Assembly: GCA_028279185.1 (NCBI GenBank)
Contig: JANQSS010000035.1
Coordinates: 1 to 51,389, forward strand
DNA: 51,389 nt
Source: Saprospiraceae bacterium
GTDB lineage: Bacteria > Bacteroidota > Bacteroidia > Chitinophagales > Saprospiraceae
Direction of reading: 5' to 3'
Each line of letters begins with the position of its first letter. Positions within the stretch are counted from its first letter, which is position 1. Positions 34,213 through 43,784 of this stretch are shown piece after piece. A program made the translations under genes and the position numbers. A model generated the notes under the pieces. That model worked only from the letters and a program-made list of their open reading frames with translations, was not told where the DNA came from and did not search any database.

Positions 34213-34728
34213 TTAGAAGATTCCATTTTTTAATCCACGTTTACCTAATTCAATAGCTTTTACATCAAAAATTTTGGCATTTTCAATTTTAAAGGTCAAC
34301 ATGGTCCGAATACGATGAATTCCGTGATGCCCAATCGCCCCAGGATTCATGTGTAATAGGTCGAGTGTTCTATCCGGCATGACTTTTAAAATATGCGAAT
34401 GGCCACAAATGTATAGGTTTGGACCTTCTGCTTCAAGTATTTCGCGAACACGTCGAACATATCTGGGAGGATAACCACCTATATGTGTCATAAAAATCCG
34501 AAGACCGTTACGTTCAAATAATAAGTCCTCTTCGAATTCCAATTTCATAGCTTTGTCGTCAATATTTCCGTGAACAATTTGCAATGGAATATTCAATTGC
34601 TCTAACTTTTCGATGACGGAACGATGACCAATATCGCCAGCATGCCAAATCTCATCACAATTATTCAAGTGGTGCAGGACATCTGCCTCCATATATCCGT
34701 GCGAATCTGATATTAAGGCAATCTTCAA
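34213..34728 (-). CDS. YfcE/MJ0936-type metallophosphoesterase
   Basis: 171 residues. The dinuclear metal site motifs are all visible: ISDSHG (8 residues in, D-x-H), HAGDIGH (G-D), VHGNIDD (G-N-x-D), MTHIGG (H) and CGHSHILK (G-H-x-H). Family members hydrolyse small phosphodiesters or act as phosphatases in the cytosol; the substrate cannot be inferred. It is between a zinc-dependent-like dehydrogenase gene (23 nt upstream) and mpl (10 nt downstream), so the three form an operon of probably unrelated functions. Confidence 0.92.
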   Translation of the reverse strand: MKIALISDSHGYMEADVLHHLNNCDEIWHAGDIGHRSVIEKLEQLNIPLQIVHGNIDDKAMKLEFEEDLLFERNGLRIFMTHIGGYPPRYVRRVREILEAEGPNLYICGHSHILKVMPDRTLDLLHMNPGAIGHHGIHRIRTMLTFKIENAKIFDVKAIELGKRGLKNGIF

Positions 34729-34751
34729 TAGAAAATTTTTAAGATCTTACA

Positions 34752-35720
34752 TTACTGCAATGAAAATACAATTTTTCCAAATTGATGCGAGTCACGCAGA
34801 GCTTCGAATGCTTGGTCAGTGGTATCCCAATGATAAAGGCGATCGATAATGGGTCGAATTTGATATTTTGAAATGAAATGTAATAATTCCTTAAATTCAG
34901 TTGGTGAGCCCATTGTCGATCCCAGTATTGATAGTTGTCGCCAAAAAATTATTTGTGTATTTAAATTTTGCAAGGCACCATGGGTACCGCCATACGTTAC
35001 AATCCGTCCACCTGGGGCGGCAATTTTAATTAGATTAGAAAATCCTGGGCCGCCTGCACTGTCTACAATCACGTCAAAATGAATGCCTTCCTTTATAACT
35101 GATTTGTGCCAATTCTCCTTTTTATAGTTATAACCAGCAATAGCGCCTAATTTCAATGCCAGATCGATCTTTTCATCTGAGCCAGATGTAACATGAACTT
35201 CACATCCAGCAGCCAATGCTAGCTGACAAGCCATTAAAGCCACACCACCGCCTACACCATTAATTAACACACGATCTTCACCGCGCAATTCAGCTCTACT
35301 GAATAAGGCGCGAAAAGCTGTTAGTCCGGCCATGCCGATACATGCTGCCTCTGCATCTGTCAAATAGTCGGGAGCGTCGTAAACATAACTTGGCTGTACG
35401 GCGATGTACTCTGCCAATGTTCCATTTTTTGGCATTCCGAGCGGTTGGAACGAATCTGCCTGATGCCGTTTATTACTTCCCCAACCAATTGCTGGATAAA
35501 GCAACACACGTCTATCGCCGATGTACCCGCATCCATCGGAGCCCATGATAACGGGTAATTTTATATTAGGATATTGCCCTTGCGTAATCCAATAATCTCG
35601 TCGATTTAATGCTGCATAGGTCAGTTTAACCAGTAATTCATCCTTTTCCGGAACAGGATTAGCATAATTTTCGTCAAGAGATGGAAATTCATTCAAGTGG
35701 TGAAGTACAAGCGCTTTCAT
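34752..35720 (-). CDS. MDR-superfamily alcohol dehydrogenase / quinone oxidoreductase
   Basis: 322 residues. The N-terminal GroES-like domain has LLVKLTYAALNRRDYWI and LPVIMGSDGCGYIG. The Rossmann domain has the nucleotide loop INGVGGGVALMACQLA, then VTSGSDEKIDLALKLGA and VIVDSAGGPGF. No structural zinc cysteine cluster is present, so it is the zinc-free (QOR/YogA-like) branch that reduces quinones or enals with NADPH. It is the first gene of a minus-strand run with the YfcE-type gene and mpl. A terminator hairpin separates it from the exported coiled-coil gene upstream. Confidence 0.87.
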   Translation of the reverse strand: MKALVLHHLNEFPSLDENYANPVPEKDELLVKLTYAALNRRDYWITQGQYPNIKLPVIMGSDGCGYIGDRRVLLYPAIGWGSNKRHQADSFQPLGMPKNGTLAEYIAVQPSYVYDAPDYLTDAEAACIGMAGLTAFRALFSRAELRGEDRVLINGVGGGVALMACQLALAAGCEVHVTSGSDEKIDLALKLGAIAGYNYKKENWHKSVIKEGIHFDVIVDSAGGPGFSNLIKIAAPGGRIVTYGGTHGALQNLNTQIIFWRQLSILGSTMGSPTEFKELLHFISKYQIRPIIDRLYHWDTTDQAFEALRDSHQFGKIVFSLQ

Positions 35721-35746
35721 AACTAATTTTATGAACGAACAATAAA

Positions 35747-35773
35747 ATGCCTCACCTGAACTCGATGAGGCAT
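35747..35773 (-). terminator. Intrinsic terminator after the exported coiled-coil gene
   Basis: Arms ATGCCTCA (35747-35754) and TGAGGCAT (35766-35773) pair over 8 bp with an 11-nt loop. On the minus strand the second arm is followed by TTTTATTGTT. It lies 30 nt after the stop of the gene ending at 35803 and just before the MDR gene. Confidence 0.7.
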
Positions 35774-35802
35774 GGGCCGAAATTTAATTTATTTCTCTTG
35801 AT

Positions 35803-36522
35803 TTATTCTTTTTCTTCTTGTTGTTCTTCATCTACCTCTTCATCCATTTTCTCCACTTCATCCTCCAGCGAAACATTATTTAACCGGACTTTCACAGCTT
35901 CCACGATTTTTTGTTGTTCAGCAATTTCTTCGGCCTTCAGCTTCTGCATTTCTTGTGATTCTACAATGGCCGCTTCGGCTTCCTGAATTTGTTTTTCGCA
36001 TTTTTCGATCGTATCGTGTTGACGTTGTTCATTTCGCTCTTCCTTATCAAGATCCTTTTGAAGATCTTTCATGGTTTTTTCTTCTCCTTCTAACTCCATT
36101 TCTACTCGAACGCGTTTTGTATGAACGATAAATCGCTCCATGAGGCCAACGGCAACGTCGACCTGGGCCGCCTCGTCATCGGATACAAAAATCCCGTCAG
36201 ATTCAAAAAATGCCGAGACTTTGACTTTACTTCCAATTTCAGATGTTATCGCATAAACATTTACGTCACCACCTATACCCCCTATTGCGGCTCGCGTTGT
36301 TTGCACTTCACCCGATTTGCGGTCACGCTTGGAACGACCTGAATATTCTTTTAAAAAGCTCTGCCACTCTTTTTGAACGGTTTTCTCTTCGAGTCCATCA
36401 ATTTCAACCGTAAACCCATGATTTATTCCAGTGGACATAGGTTTTTCATCCACTTCAACGTATTGGGCAAAAAGCGTGATGGAAACCAATGTGAGAGTGA
36501 AGGCGCTGATCAGATTTTTCAT
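35803..36522 (-). CDS. Exported coiled-coil protein, unknown function
   Basis: 239 residues with a signal peptide (ISAFTLTLVSITLFAQ). Residues 30-150 form a beta-containing domain (FTVEIDGLEEKTVQKEW, RAAIGGIGGDVNVYAI, KVSAFFESDGIFVSDDEA). From about 140 to 220 the protein is a charged heptad-like coiled coil, and the last 20 residues are almost all Glu, Asp and Gln. Bacteroidota encode similar periplasmic proteins with no known role. It sits 95 nt downstream of the acyl-CoA carboxylase gene and has its own terminator. Confidence 0.65.
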   Translation of the reverse strand: MKNLISAFTLTLVSITLFAQYVEVDEKPMSTGINHGFTVEIDGLEEKTVQKEWQSFLKEYSGRSKRDRKSGEVQTTRAAIGGIGGDVNVYAITSEIGSKVKVSAFFESDGIFVSDDEAAQVDVAVGLMERFIVHTKRVRVEMELEGEEKTMKDLQKDLDKEERNEQRQHDTIEKCEKQIQEAEAAIVESQEMQKLKAEEIAEQQKIVEAVKVRLNNVSLEDEVEKMDEEVDEEQQEEKE

Positions 36523-36617
36523 AGTTAAATTTTAATTGAATGCGGCATGGTTTGACCCATAGCCAATTTGATTTATACTGTTGAGACGAACAAAAATCGT
36601 CAATGTTCTTAATATTT

Positions 36618-38159
36618 TCATAAAGGTATGTTTCCGTGTTTCTTGCCAGGCAATGAAGTTGATTTATTCTTAAGCATATCAAATGCCTTGATAAGCTTAC
36701 GTCTCGTATATGCGGGTTCGATCACTTCATCGATAAATCCTCGACTTGCAGCCCGATACGGGTGCGCAAATTTCTCCGCATACTCTTTTTCTTTTTCCAG
36801 AGCTAAGGCCTTTGGATCTTCCGCATTCTTTATCTCACGTTTAAATATTATCTCGCTAGCCCCTTTTGCTCCCATAACTGCAATTTCGGCCGAAGGCCAC
36901 GCATAGTTCATATCAGCTCCTATGTGTTTGCTGTTCATCACGTCATACGCGCCGCCGTACGCTTTTCTAGTGATAACCGTAACACGGGGCACGGTAGCTT
37001 CGCTGAGTGCATACAATAATTTTGCACCGTGAACAATGATTCCGTTCCACTCCTGATCTGTCCCAGGTAGAAATCCCGGAACATCAACTAAAACGAGTAA
37101 CGGTACATTAAATGCGTCGCACAACCGCACAAACCTTGCGGCCTTTCTCGAAGAATCAACATCTAGCACACCGGCAAGACTGTATGGTTGATTTGCAACG
37201 ATGCCAATCGACTGTCCATTGATAAATGAAAAACCTGTAATGATGTTTTCAGCATATTGAGGCTGCAATTCAAGAAAGCTATCCTCATCAACAATCTCGA
37301 TGAGTACCTCCTTCATGTCATAGGGTTGATTTGCGCTTGCTGGTATGATTGTGTTCAGCTTAGGCCTCAATTCATCAGTCAACTCAATCGATTTACGCGG
37401 TGTTGATTCGGTATAGTTTTGTGGAAGATATTGTAAAATTTGTCGAATCAGTTGTATACAATGCAAATCATGCTCGGCGGCGAGATGTGCAATACCACTT
37501 TTAGTCGAATGCGTCTTTGCACCGCCCAATTCCTCGGCACTGACCTCTTCATTAGTAACGGTTTTAACAACGTTCGGCCCGGTAACGAACATATAGCTTG
37601 AATGCTTAACCATAACCGTGACATCCGTTAACGCCGGAGAGTACACGGCACCCCCGGCACAAGGGCCCATGATGGCGCTGATTTGCGGTATCACGCCACT
37701 TGCCCTAACATTTCGATAGAATATATCTGCGTAGCCGCCCAAGGATTTAACGCCTTCTTGAATCCGAGCACCACCCGAATCATTCAATCCGATGATTGGA
37801 GCTCCATTCTTAACGGCGAGATCCATGACCTTGCAAATTTTTTCGGCATGTGTCTCCGAAAGTGACCCTCCAAATACTGTGAAGTCCTGCGAAAACACGT
37901 AGACCAAGCGGCCGTTAATCTTTCCGAAGCCCGTCACTACTCCATCACCAAGATAAATTTCTTTTTCCATTCCAAAATCGGACGATCGATGGGTAACGAG
38001 CATTCCAATTTCTTCAAATGTGTTGTCATCAAAAAGTAGATGGATGCGCTCGCGCGCAGTCAATTTATTCTTCGCATGTTGCTTTTCTATTCGCGCTTCT
38101 CCTCCACCCAATCTAGCCTTGGCTTTAAGTTCGCGTAATTGACCTAATTTATCTTCCAT
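36618..38159 (-). CDS. Acyl-CoA (propionyl/methylcrotonyl) carboxylase, carboxyltransferase beta subunit
   Basis: 513 residues, the size of PccB. Both halves of the crotonase-like carboxyltransferase are visible: [18 protein letters not shown] and [12 protein letters not shown] (acyl-CoA domain), then [13 protein letters not shown] and [15 protein letters not shown] (carboxybiotin domain). It moves carboxyl from biotin to propionyl-CoA or a related acyl-CoA. The biotin carboxylase and biotin-carrier partner is not in the window, as is common for Bacteroidota pccB genes. It stands as the first gene of a minus-strand pair with the exported coiled-coil protein. Confidence 0.93.
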   Translation of the reverse strand: MEDKLGQLRELKAKARLGGGEARIEKQHAKNKLTARERIHLLFDDNTFEEIGMLVTHRSSDFGMEKEIYLGDGVVTGFGKINGRLVYVFSQDFTVFGGSLSETHAEKICKVMDLAVKNGAPIIGLNDSGGARIQEGVKSLGGYADIFYRNVRASGVIPQISAIMGPCAGGAVYSPALTDVTVMVKHSSYMFVTGPNVVKTVTNEEVSAEELGGAKTHSTKSGIAHLAAEHDLHCIQLIRQILQYLPQNYTESTPRKSIELTDELRPKLNTIIPASANQPYDMKEVLIEIVDEDSFLELQPQYAENIITGFSFINGQSIGIVANQPYSLAGVLDVDSSRKAARFVRLCDAFNVPLLVLVDVPGFLPGTDQEWNGIIVHGAKLLYALSEATVPRVTVITRKAYGGAYDVMNSKHIGADMNYAWPSAEIAVMGAKGASEIIFKREIKNAEDPKALALEKEKEYAEKFAHPYRAASRGFIDEVIEPAYTRRKLIKAFDMLKNKSTSLPGKKHGNIPL

Positions 38160-38214
38160 CTGGCAATTTTATTGATTCATAAAAGTACGTCGACCGACTT
38201 AAATGTCCATACTT

Positions 38215-38222
38215 TACATTTG
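38215..38222 (+). promoter_or_regulatory. Candidate -7 box TACATTTG for the FdtA-like gene
   Basis: Exact TAnnTTTG match ending 20 nt before the ATG at 38243. No TTG at 17-23 nt upstream. Confidence 0.35.
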
Positions 38223-38242
38223 CATATTAAAGATGAGCAATC

Positions 38243-38644
38243 ATGCAACTACCACATATCATTGAATTTCCGCAGATTGGACGGACAGAGATCGGATTTA
38301 TAGGAGTGGGTGAAGAAAATGTTGCAATTCCATTCGACATTCAACGCGTCTTTTGGACTTACTACACCCCAGAGAGTATAATTAGAGGACGACATGCCCA
38401 TTTAAGGACGGAAATGGTGCTAATAGCCGTTTCAGGTCGAATAGTTGTGAACACTGAAATGATCCCTGGTGAGATTGAGACCTTTGTTCTGGACAGACCT
38501 ACAATGGGGGTTTATATGCCGCCAATGTGTTGGCATACGATGCAATATAGCCATACGGCAGTTCAAGTTGTCATAGCAAGTACGAAATACGACGAGTCAG
38601 ATTATATTCGATCCTATGCAGATTTCTGCAGGTTAGCTGGTTAG
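38243..38644 (+). CDS. FdtA/QdtA-like sugar 3,4-ketoisomerase (WxcM cupin)
   Basis: 133 residues, one cupin domain. It fits FdtA in order: PFDIQRVFWTYYTPES, the active-site RGRHAHLRTEMVLIAVSG with the His pair H-A-H, then VLDRPTMGVYMPPMCWHTM and the C-terminal ASTKYDESDYIRSY. Such enzymes convert dTDP-4-keto-6-deoxyglucose to the 3-keto sugar, which a FdtB aminotransferase then aminates. A FdtB-like gene is at 7792-8895, not adjacent. The gene stands alone between divergent and convergent neighbours. Confidence 0.9.
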   Translation: MQLPHIIEFPQIGRTEIGFIGVGEENVAIPFDIQRVFWTYYTPESIIRGRHAHLRTEMVLIAVSGRIVVNTEMIPGEIETFVLDRPTMGVYMPPMCWHTMQYSHTAVQVVIASTKYDESDYIRSYADFCRLAG

Positions 38645-38650
38645 TGAAAT

Positions 38651-38675
38651 AGCGTATGCGTTACCGGGATACGCT
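38651..38675. terminator. Weak stem-loop between convergent FdtA-like gene and ettA
   Basis: AGCGTAT (38651-38657) and ATACGCT (38669-38675) pair over 7 bp with an 11-nt loop, between two convergent stops. Only a broken T-rich tract follows, so termination is a weak inference. Confidence 0.35.
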
Positions 38676-38702
38676 CTAGTAAACTTTTGTGCGACTATAT
38701 TT

Positions 38703-40373
38703 TCATATCAGCGACTTAAAGCGCGGCCGTTTTGGTGAAATATCGCCTAACCGTTCTTTTTTATTGGCTTCATAGGCGCTAAAATTTCCTTCAAAGAAGC
38801 GAACCTCACCGTTGTCTTCATATGCCAGTACATGGGTCGCCAGGCGATCGATGAAATAGCGATCGTGCGATATGACTAGCACGCAACCCGCAAAATGGTC
38901 AATAGCTTCTTCCAGTGCACGCAATGTATTCACATCAATATCATTAGTCGGCTCATCCAGCAGAAGTACATTACCGCCTGATTTCAAGGTGATAGCCAGA
39001 TGTACCCGATTACGCTCACCACCGGACAACACCCCAAGTTTTTTCTGTTGATCGGCCCCACCAAAGTTGAACTTACTTATGTATGCCCGAACATTTAGGT
39101 CTCTCCCGCCAACTTCAATAATATCGTTCCCTCCGCCGATGATTTCATACACAGATTTCTCCGGTAGCAAATCTTTATGGGATTGATCGACATAGCTCAA
39201 TCGAACCGTTTCGCCGATCTCAATACTTCCGGAATCCGGTTGTTCTTCACCCATAATCATTCGAAACAATGTCGATTTTCCAACCCCGTTGGCGCCAATA
39301 ATACCGACTATGGCATTTTTAGGTATCGAAAAATTCAAATCCTCAATGAGAACACGATTATCGTATGCCTTCGAAATATTTTTAACCTCGATCACCTTAT
39401 CCCCCAGACGTGGGCCAGGTGGAATGTATAATTCTAACTTCGCTTCTTTTTCTTTAGCCGTCTCACCTGAGAGCTTTTCATATGCATTAAGTCGTGCCTT
39501 TCCTTTTGCCTGTTTTGCTTTTTGTGATTGGCACACCCATTCCAATTCACGCTTTAAGGCCTTGGTGCGTTTCGATTCTGATTTCTGTTCCTGTTCAAGT
39601 CGCTTGGATTTTTGCTCTAGCCAACTGCTATAATTTCCTTCATATGGGATTCCTTCGCCTCGATCCAATTCCAATATCCAGCCGGCTACATTGTCGAGAA
39701 AATATCGGTCATGGGTAACAGCAATGACAGTTCCGGGAAAATTGGCCAGAAATTGTTCGAGCCAGTGAACACTCTCCGCATCCAGGTGATTTGTAGGCTC
39801 ATCTAATAGCAATATATCAGGTTTGCTCAGTAACAGTCTACATAGCGCTACCCGTCTCCGCTCACCGCCGGATAATACACTTACCTTTTGATCCTCTGGA
39901 GGCAGACGCAACGAATCCATAGCTTGTTCCAATTTATTATCCAGATCCCAAGCTTCAAGCTGATCCATCTGATCTAAGAGTTCTCCCTGCTGCTCTATGG
40001 CTTTATTCATGGCATCGTCATCAAGCGGCTCACCTAATTTGGCGCAGACAGCCTCATAGGATTGAACGACGTTAACAATATGCTGGACCCCTTCTTGCAC
40101 AACTTCTTTTACCGTTTTACTTTCGTCAAGTTCTGGCTCTTGTGCGAGGTAGCCAATTTTATATTCACGATCAAAATGAACATGCCCTTCGAAGTTTGTG
40201 TCCAGCCCAGCAATTATTTTCAACAAACTCGACTTTCCTGAACCGTTTAATCCAAGAACACCAATTTTAGCTCCATAAAAAAACGACAACCAAATATTAT
40301 TTAAAACCTTTTTTTGGGGTGGATACGTTTTCGAAACGCGCTCCATTGAAAATATTACCTTATTATCTGCCAT
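38703..40373 (-). CDS. ettA: Energy-dependent translational throttle protein EttA (ABC-F)
   Basis: 556 residues from the ATG at 40373 (MADNKVIFSMERVSKTYPP); one extra TTG codon lies before it. Two ABC cassettes: Walker A GLNGSGKSS and IGANGVGKST, signatures LSGGERRRVAL and LSGGERNRVHL, Walker B LLLDEPTNHLD and LLLDEPTNDID. No membrane helices. The inter-domain linker carries the basic KAKQAKGKARLNAYEKLS stretch, and the first cassette contains an arm-like insertion. EttA binds the ribosomal E site and gates the first peptide bond according to ATP/ADP. It ends convergent with the FdtA-like gene. Confidence 0.95.
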   Translation of the reverse strand: MADNKVIFSMERVSKTYPPQKKVLNNIWLSFFYGAKIGVLGLNGSGKSSLLKIIAGLDTNFEGHVHFDREYKIGYLAQEPELDESKTVKEVVQEGVQHIVNVVQSYEAVCAKLGEPLDDDAMNKAIEQQGELLDQMDQLEAWDLDNKLEQAMDSLRLPPEDQKVSVLSGGERRRVALCRLLLSKPDILLLDEPTNHLDAESVHWLEQFLANFPGTVIAVTHDRYFLDNVAGWILELDRGEGIPYEGNYSSWLEQKSKRLEQEQKSESKRTKALKRELEWVCQSQKAKQAKGKARLNAYEKLSGETAKEKEAKLELYIPPGPRLGDKVIEVKNISKAYDNRVLIEDLNFSIPKNAIVGIIGANGVGKSTLFRMIMGEEQPDSGSIEIGETVRLSYVDQSHKDLLPEKSVYEIIGGGNDIIEVGGRDLNVRAYISKFNFGGADQQKKLGVLSGGERNRVHLAITLKSGGNVLLLDEPTNDIDVNTLRALEEAIDHFAGCVLVISHDRYFIDRLATHVLAYEDNGEVRFFEGNFSAYEANKKERLGDISPKRPRFKSLI

Positions 40374-40410
40374 CAATTATGTCTATTAAATAAATTAAAA
40401 CGAAATACTA

Positions 40411-41343
40411 CTATTCTTCGATAATGTAATTATAATAAAAAGCACTATAGCCACCCCAAATACCGAGACCACCATTAATATTACTATTTGCACGTGTGTA
40501 TGAGGCAAATGGGCCTCCATTATTTGAATCAAACTCAAGTGAGCTCCAAAACTCATAATGGTCGTAATCCATTGTCATCCATTTTAATTGAACGGTATCG
40601 CCCAAAGTATACAATCCTATGCTGTCCACTGAAAAATCCTCTCCCGGATACACGGGACGAGGAATAGGAAATGAAAATGTTTGTCCATCAAAAAATACGT
40701 CATCAAATACACTGTTGTTATTTGAATATAGTGGCAAACTATTTACGCCTGTCAATACACGATAGTAATCGACCTGATTTATTGGATCCGTAAATTCCAG
40801 ACCGAAGTCGTACAAGTTGTTCCCCGTATTTCCTGCGGGGCGTTCATGAAAAAGTCGATTGACCGGTACCGTATCCGGAATTGTTGTTGTTGCTGTCAAG
40901 ACATCACTTCCAGCCGTAATTTCAAGGTCGTACTTGCTACCAGGTCTTTTTTCAATTTGGTCTGCTAGGTCAATATAAATACAAAAATCAGAAAAGACAC
41001 CTGTTGTGAGCAAACTTTCGCGAATAATCTCGGCCAGTGCCGGATCAATTTCATCTAGACAAACCTCGGTTAAGGCAACCGTATTGCCATCATCCACTGT
41101 AACATTAACCTCGGCATTACGAACAAAAGATTCGGCTATCCTTTCGGGGTCAATGCGGTCATAAAATGGTATGGTTCGTGAAATAAAAACGAATGTTGGC
41201 ACATCTTGATTGGCCAGTTCAACAAATCCCTCGACAACATACTCAATGGGATATTTGGAGGTGTCCGGTTCGTATGGTGTCTCGCATGACAAAACGAATA
41301 AAAAACAGATTGCGAATAGTAGTATAAATAATTTGCTTTTCAT
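40411..41343 (-). CDS. DUF4249 lipoprotein, TonB-receptor partner
   Basis: 310 residues. Lipoprotein signal with lipidated Cys at 20 (FLFVLSCETP). The DUF4249 domain is shown by YVVEGFVELANQDVPTFVFISRTIPFYD, VNVTVDDGNTVAL, ITAGSDVLTATTTIPDTVPV and the late LKWMTMDYDHYEFWSSLE. DUF4249 genes typically follow TonB-dependent receptor genes in Bacteroidota and are thought to form outer-membrane uptake partners. Here the receptor's stop is 12 nt upstream. The cargo is unknown. Confidence 0.92.
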   Translation of the reverse strand: MKSKLFILLFAICFLFVLSCETPYEPDTSKYPIEYVVEGFVELANQDVPTFVFISRTIPFYDRIDPERIAESFVRNAEVNVTVDDGNTVALTEVCLDEIDPALAEIIRESLLTTGVFSDFCIYIDLADQIEKRPGSKYDLEITAGSDVLTATTTIPDTVPVNRLFHERPAGNTGNNLYDFGLEFTDPINQVDYYRVLTGVNSLPLYSNNNSVFDDVFFDGQTFSFPIPRPVYPGEDFSVDSIGLYTLGDTVQLKWMTMDYDHYEFWSSLEFDSNNGGPFASYTRANSNINGGLGIWGGYSAFYYNYIIEE

Positions 41344-41355
41344 GACGTATACATT

Positions 41356-43722
41356 TTAGGCTGGTCTTTTTGATTTCCATTTAAAATTCCAGGTGATCGA
41401 AGGAATAATTGGAAAAATGGCAAACTTGGATGCTGATGCGTCTATATAGTTTTCTTCGTTGTTGATATCAAAATCAGTATCCAGAAAAAGTGTATTTTTT
41501 CTATTATATATATTATAAATCGCAAGTGTCCAGGTGGAGGACCATTTTTTTGTCGACTCTGGGTTTGGGGTAAAGTTTAAAGCAACATCCAAACGATGAT
41601 AGTCTTCTAGTCTCTCGCTATTTCTGGGTCCATAAAATAAGCGCGGTTGTTGATCGATAAAATAGATTCCCGCCAAAGGTGTAAACGGTCTTCCAGTACC
41701 AAAAACAAATGTAGTTCCAATGTCAAGTTTTTTACTTAGTTGGTAGTTTGCCACAATAGACATATCATGTGTTCGATCATAGACCGGTGCATATTTTCTT
41801 CCATTTTCAATTTCATCAAACCATCTTCGCGATTTGGAATATGTATATGCTATCCAGCCTGTCATTCGCCCTTTTGGCTTATTCAAATAAAATTCTGCTC
41901 CATATGCATTTCCCTCCCCGAAGACAAAATCCAACTCAACATCCTGTGAGGCATTATCCACATATGATTCCCGATAATCCAACTGATTTCCCATGTCCCG
42001 GTAATACAATTCAATAGAGCCTTCTAAGGAGTTGTTTAAGAAGTTCTTGAAAATACCAATCGCATACTGGTCGCCGATTTGCGGCTCGATCAATTCCGTG
42101 CTGGGCACCCAAACATCTGCTGGTAAGCTACTCGTGCTATTAGAGACTAGGTGCAAATACTGTAAATTACGGTTATACGATGCCTTGATAGAAGTGGAAG
42201 AATTAACGGCGTAACGCGCACTTAATCGTGGCTCCAAACCATCATATGTTTTCACCTTATCACCTTTTACATAGATTTGCCCATCAATGGGAGATTCGTA
42301 AGGACCCGTTTGTATGAAATTGGAATATCGAAGCCCAGCAGTAACCTTCAATTTATCTGACACATTAATTTCGTCTGAAATGTAAATGGCAGATTCGTGG
42401 CCATACTTAGGATCCAACTGAGATTCAAAAGTGGCATCATCGCTTTCACCTTCAAAGACGTTCGGCGTAAGCTTATGATAGGTATAATTGATACCCGCTT
42501 TAATCGAATGAGTTGAATTGAGAAAATAATCTGCATCCAACTTCACGTTCCAATCACGAATTCCTGAAAAAAGCTTAAATGAAAAGTCGTCCTGGGATCC
42601 TCTAAATGTAAAATCGTAGTCATTATAAATTAGTGAAATATTAGTGAACAACTTATCTGAAAAAACATGATTCCATCGCAGTGTAGCAGTCGAATTTCCG
42701 TATGGCAGTTCTAACAAAAAATCTCGATCATTTATATTAAACTTTAAAACATCACGCCCAAAGTAACCGCTTAAAAAAACCCTATCCCGATCCGAGAATT
42801 TGTAGTTGATTTTTCCATTAAAGTCATAGAAGAAATAATTTGTCCCGGCAAAATCTGTATCGTTTATGGAGGATTGAGCCAAATCAAAAAGATAGGTGCG
42901 TCGACCAGATAATAAGAACGAAGCTTTTTCTTTTAGAATTGGACCTTGTACTGTTAGTCGCGAGGCGATCAGCCCAATACCTCCATCAACCTGATAATAT
43001 TTATCATTTCCATCTTTCATTTGGACATCCAACACCGATGCTATCCGTCCTCCATAATTGGCTGGCATGCCACCTTTGATCAAGGTAGTATTCTTAATGG
43101 CATCTGCATTAAAGACAGAGAAAAAACCAAATAGGTGACCGCTATTGTAGACAACCGCCTCATCTAACAGAACCAGATTTTGATCAACTCCGCCTCCTCG
43201 GACATTAAAGCCACTGCTCCCTTCTCCTGAAGAGAGTACACCCGGAAGTAATTGAATAGTCTTAAGAATATCAATTTCTCCAAATAATGCGGGCAATTTC
43301 TTAATCTGATCAACCTGTAGATCAACTGTCCCCATTTGTGTGGATGACACATTTTCATCTTCTTCTTCAGCCGTAATTTCAATCTCCTCTATCGTAATCC
43401 CCGAACGTAGGTAAAAGTCAATTTTTTCATTTTTTGACAGATTTATTACGCTTTGTTCTGTATTGAATCCGAGGTAACTGACTTCAATAGTGTGAGTTCC
43501 TTCTTCCAGTGTAAGTGCGTAGTATCCATATGCATTTGTCACTACACCTTTAGTCATTGCGCCCACATTATACACCGCCGCGCCAATCACTGTCTCACCA
43601 TTTTCTGCATCGTATATGTATCCACTAATGGTATGCGATTGTGCTTGTAGGACGAGTATATTTAAAATAAAAAAGGCCGAAACTGCAAGTCGGCCCAGCA
43701 ATTTAATTCCAATTTGAATCAT
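41356..43722 (-). CDS. TonB-dependent receptor with carboxypeptidase-like N-terminal domain
   Basis: 788 residues. Signal peptide (LAVSAFFILNILVLQAQ), then a CarboxypepD_reg-like domain at about 30-115 (ISGYIYDAENGETVIGAAVYN, GYYALTLEEGTHTIEVSYLGF), a plug domain at about 130-235 (LPALFGEIDILKTIQLLPGV, SSGFNVRGGGVDQNLVLLDEA), and a 22-strand barrel to the C-terminus. No TonB box could be fixed with confidence. It imports an unknown ligand across the outer membrane with energy from TonB-ExbBD. It is the upstream gene of a pair with the DUF4249 lipoprotein 12 nt away. Confidence 0.95.
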   Translation of the reverse strand: MIQIGIKLLGRLAVSAFFILNILVLQAQSHTISGYIYDAENGETVIGAAVYNVGAMTKGVVTNAYGYYALTLEEGTHTIEVSYLGFNTEQSVINLSKNEKIDFYLRSGITIEEIEITAEEEDENVSSTQMGTVDLQVDQIKKLPALFGEIDILKTIQLLPGVLSSGEGSSGFNVRGGGVDQNLVLLDEAVVYNSGHLFGFFSVFNADAIKNTTLIKGGMPANYGGRIASVLDVQMKDGNDKYYQVDGGIGLIASRLTVQGPILKEKASFLLSGRRTYLFDLAQSSINDTDFAGTNYFFYDFNGKINYKFSDRDRVFLSGYFGRDVLKFNINDRDFLLELPYGNSTATLRWNHVFSDKLFTNISLIYNDYDFTFRGSQDDFSFKLFSGIRDWNVKLDADYFLNSTHSIKAGINYTYHKLTPNVFEGESDDATFESQLDPKYGHESAIYISDEINVSDKLKVTAGLRYSNFIQTGPYESPIDGQIYVKGDKVKTYDGLEPRLSARYAVNSSTSIKASYNRNLQYLHLVSNSTSSLPADVWVPSTELIEPQIGDQYAIGIFKNFLNNSLEGSIELYYRDMGNQLDYRESYVDNASQDVELDFVFGEGNAYGAEFYLNKPKGRMTGWIAYTYSKSRRWFDEIENGRKYAPVYDRTHDMSIVANYQLSKKLDIGTTFVFGTGRPFTPLAGIYFIDQQPRLFYGPRNSERLEDYHRLDVALNFTPNPESTKKWSSTWTLAIYNIYNRKNTLFLDTDFDINNEENYIDASASKFAIFPIIPSITWNFKWKSKRPA

Positions 43723-43784
43723 AGTATTCCGTGCTTCATTATTCTCTTATTCAACATTGTAGAAACCAATAGGTTGTCTAAAAA

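Noticed and set aside
36618-36906. Plus-strand open frame opposite the 3' end of the carboxyltransferase gene
   Set aside because: Antisense shadow of a conserved gene without recognisable protein features.
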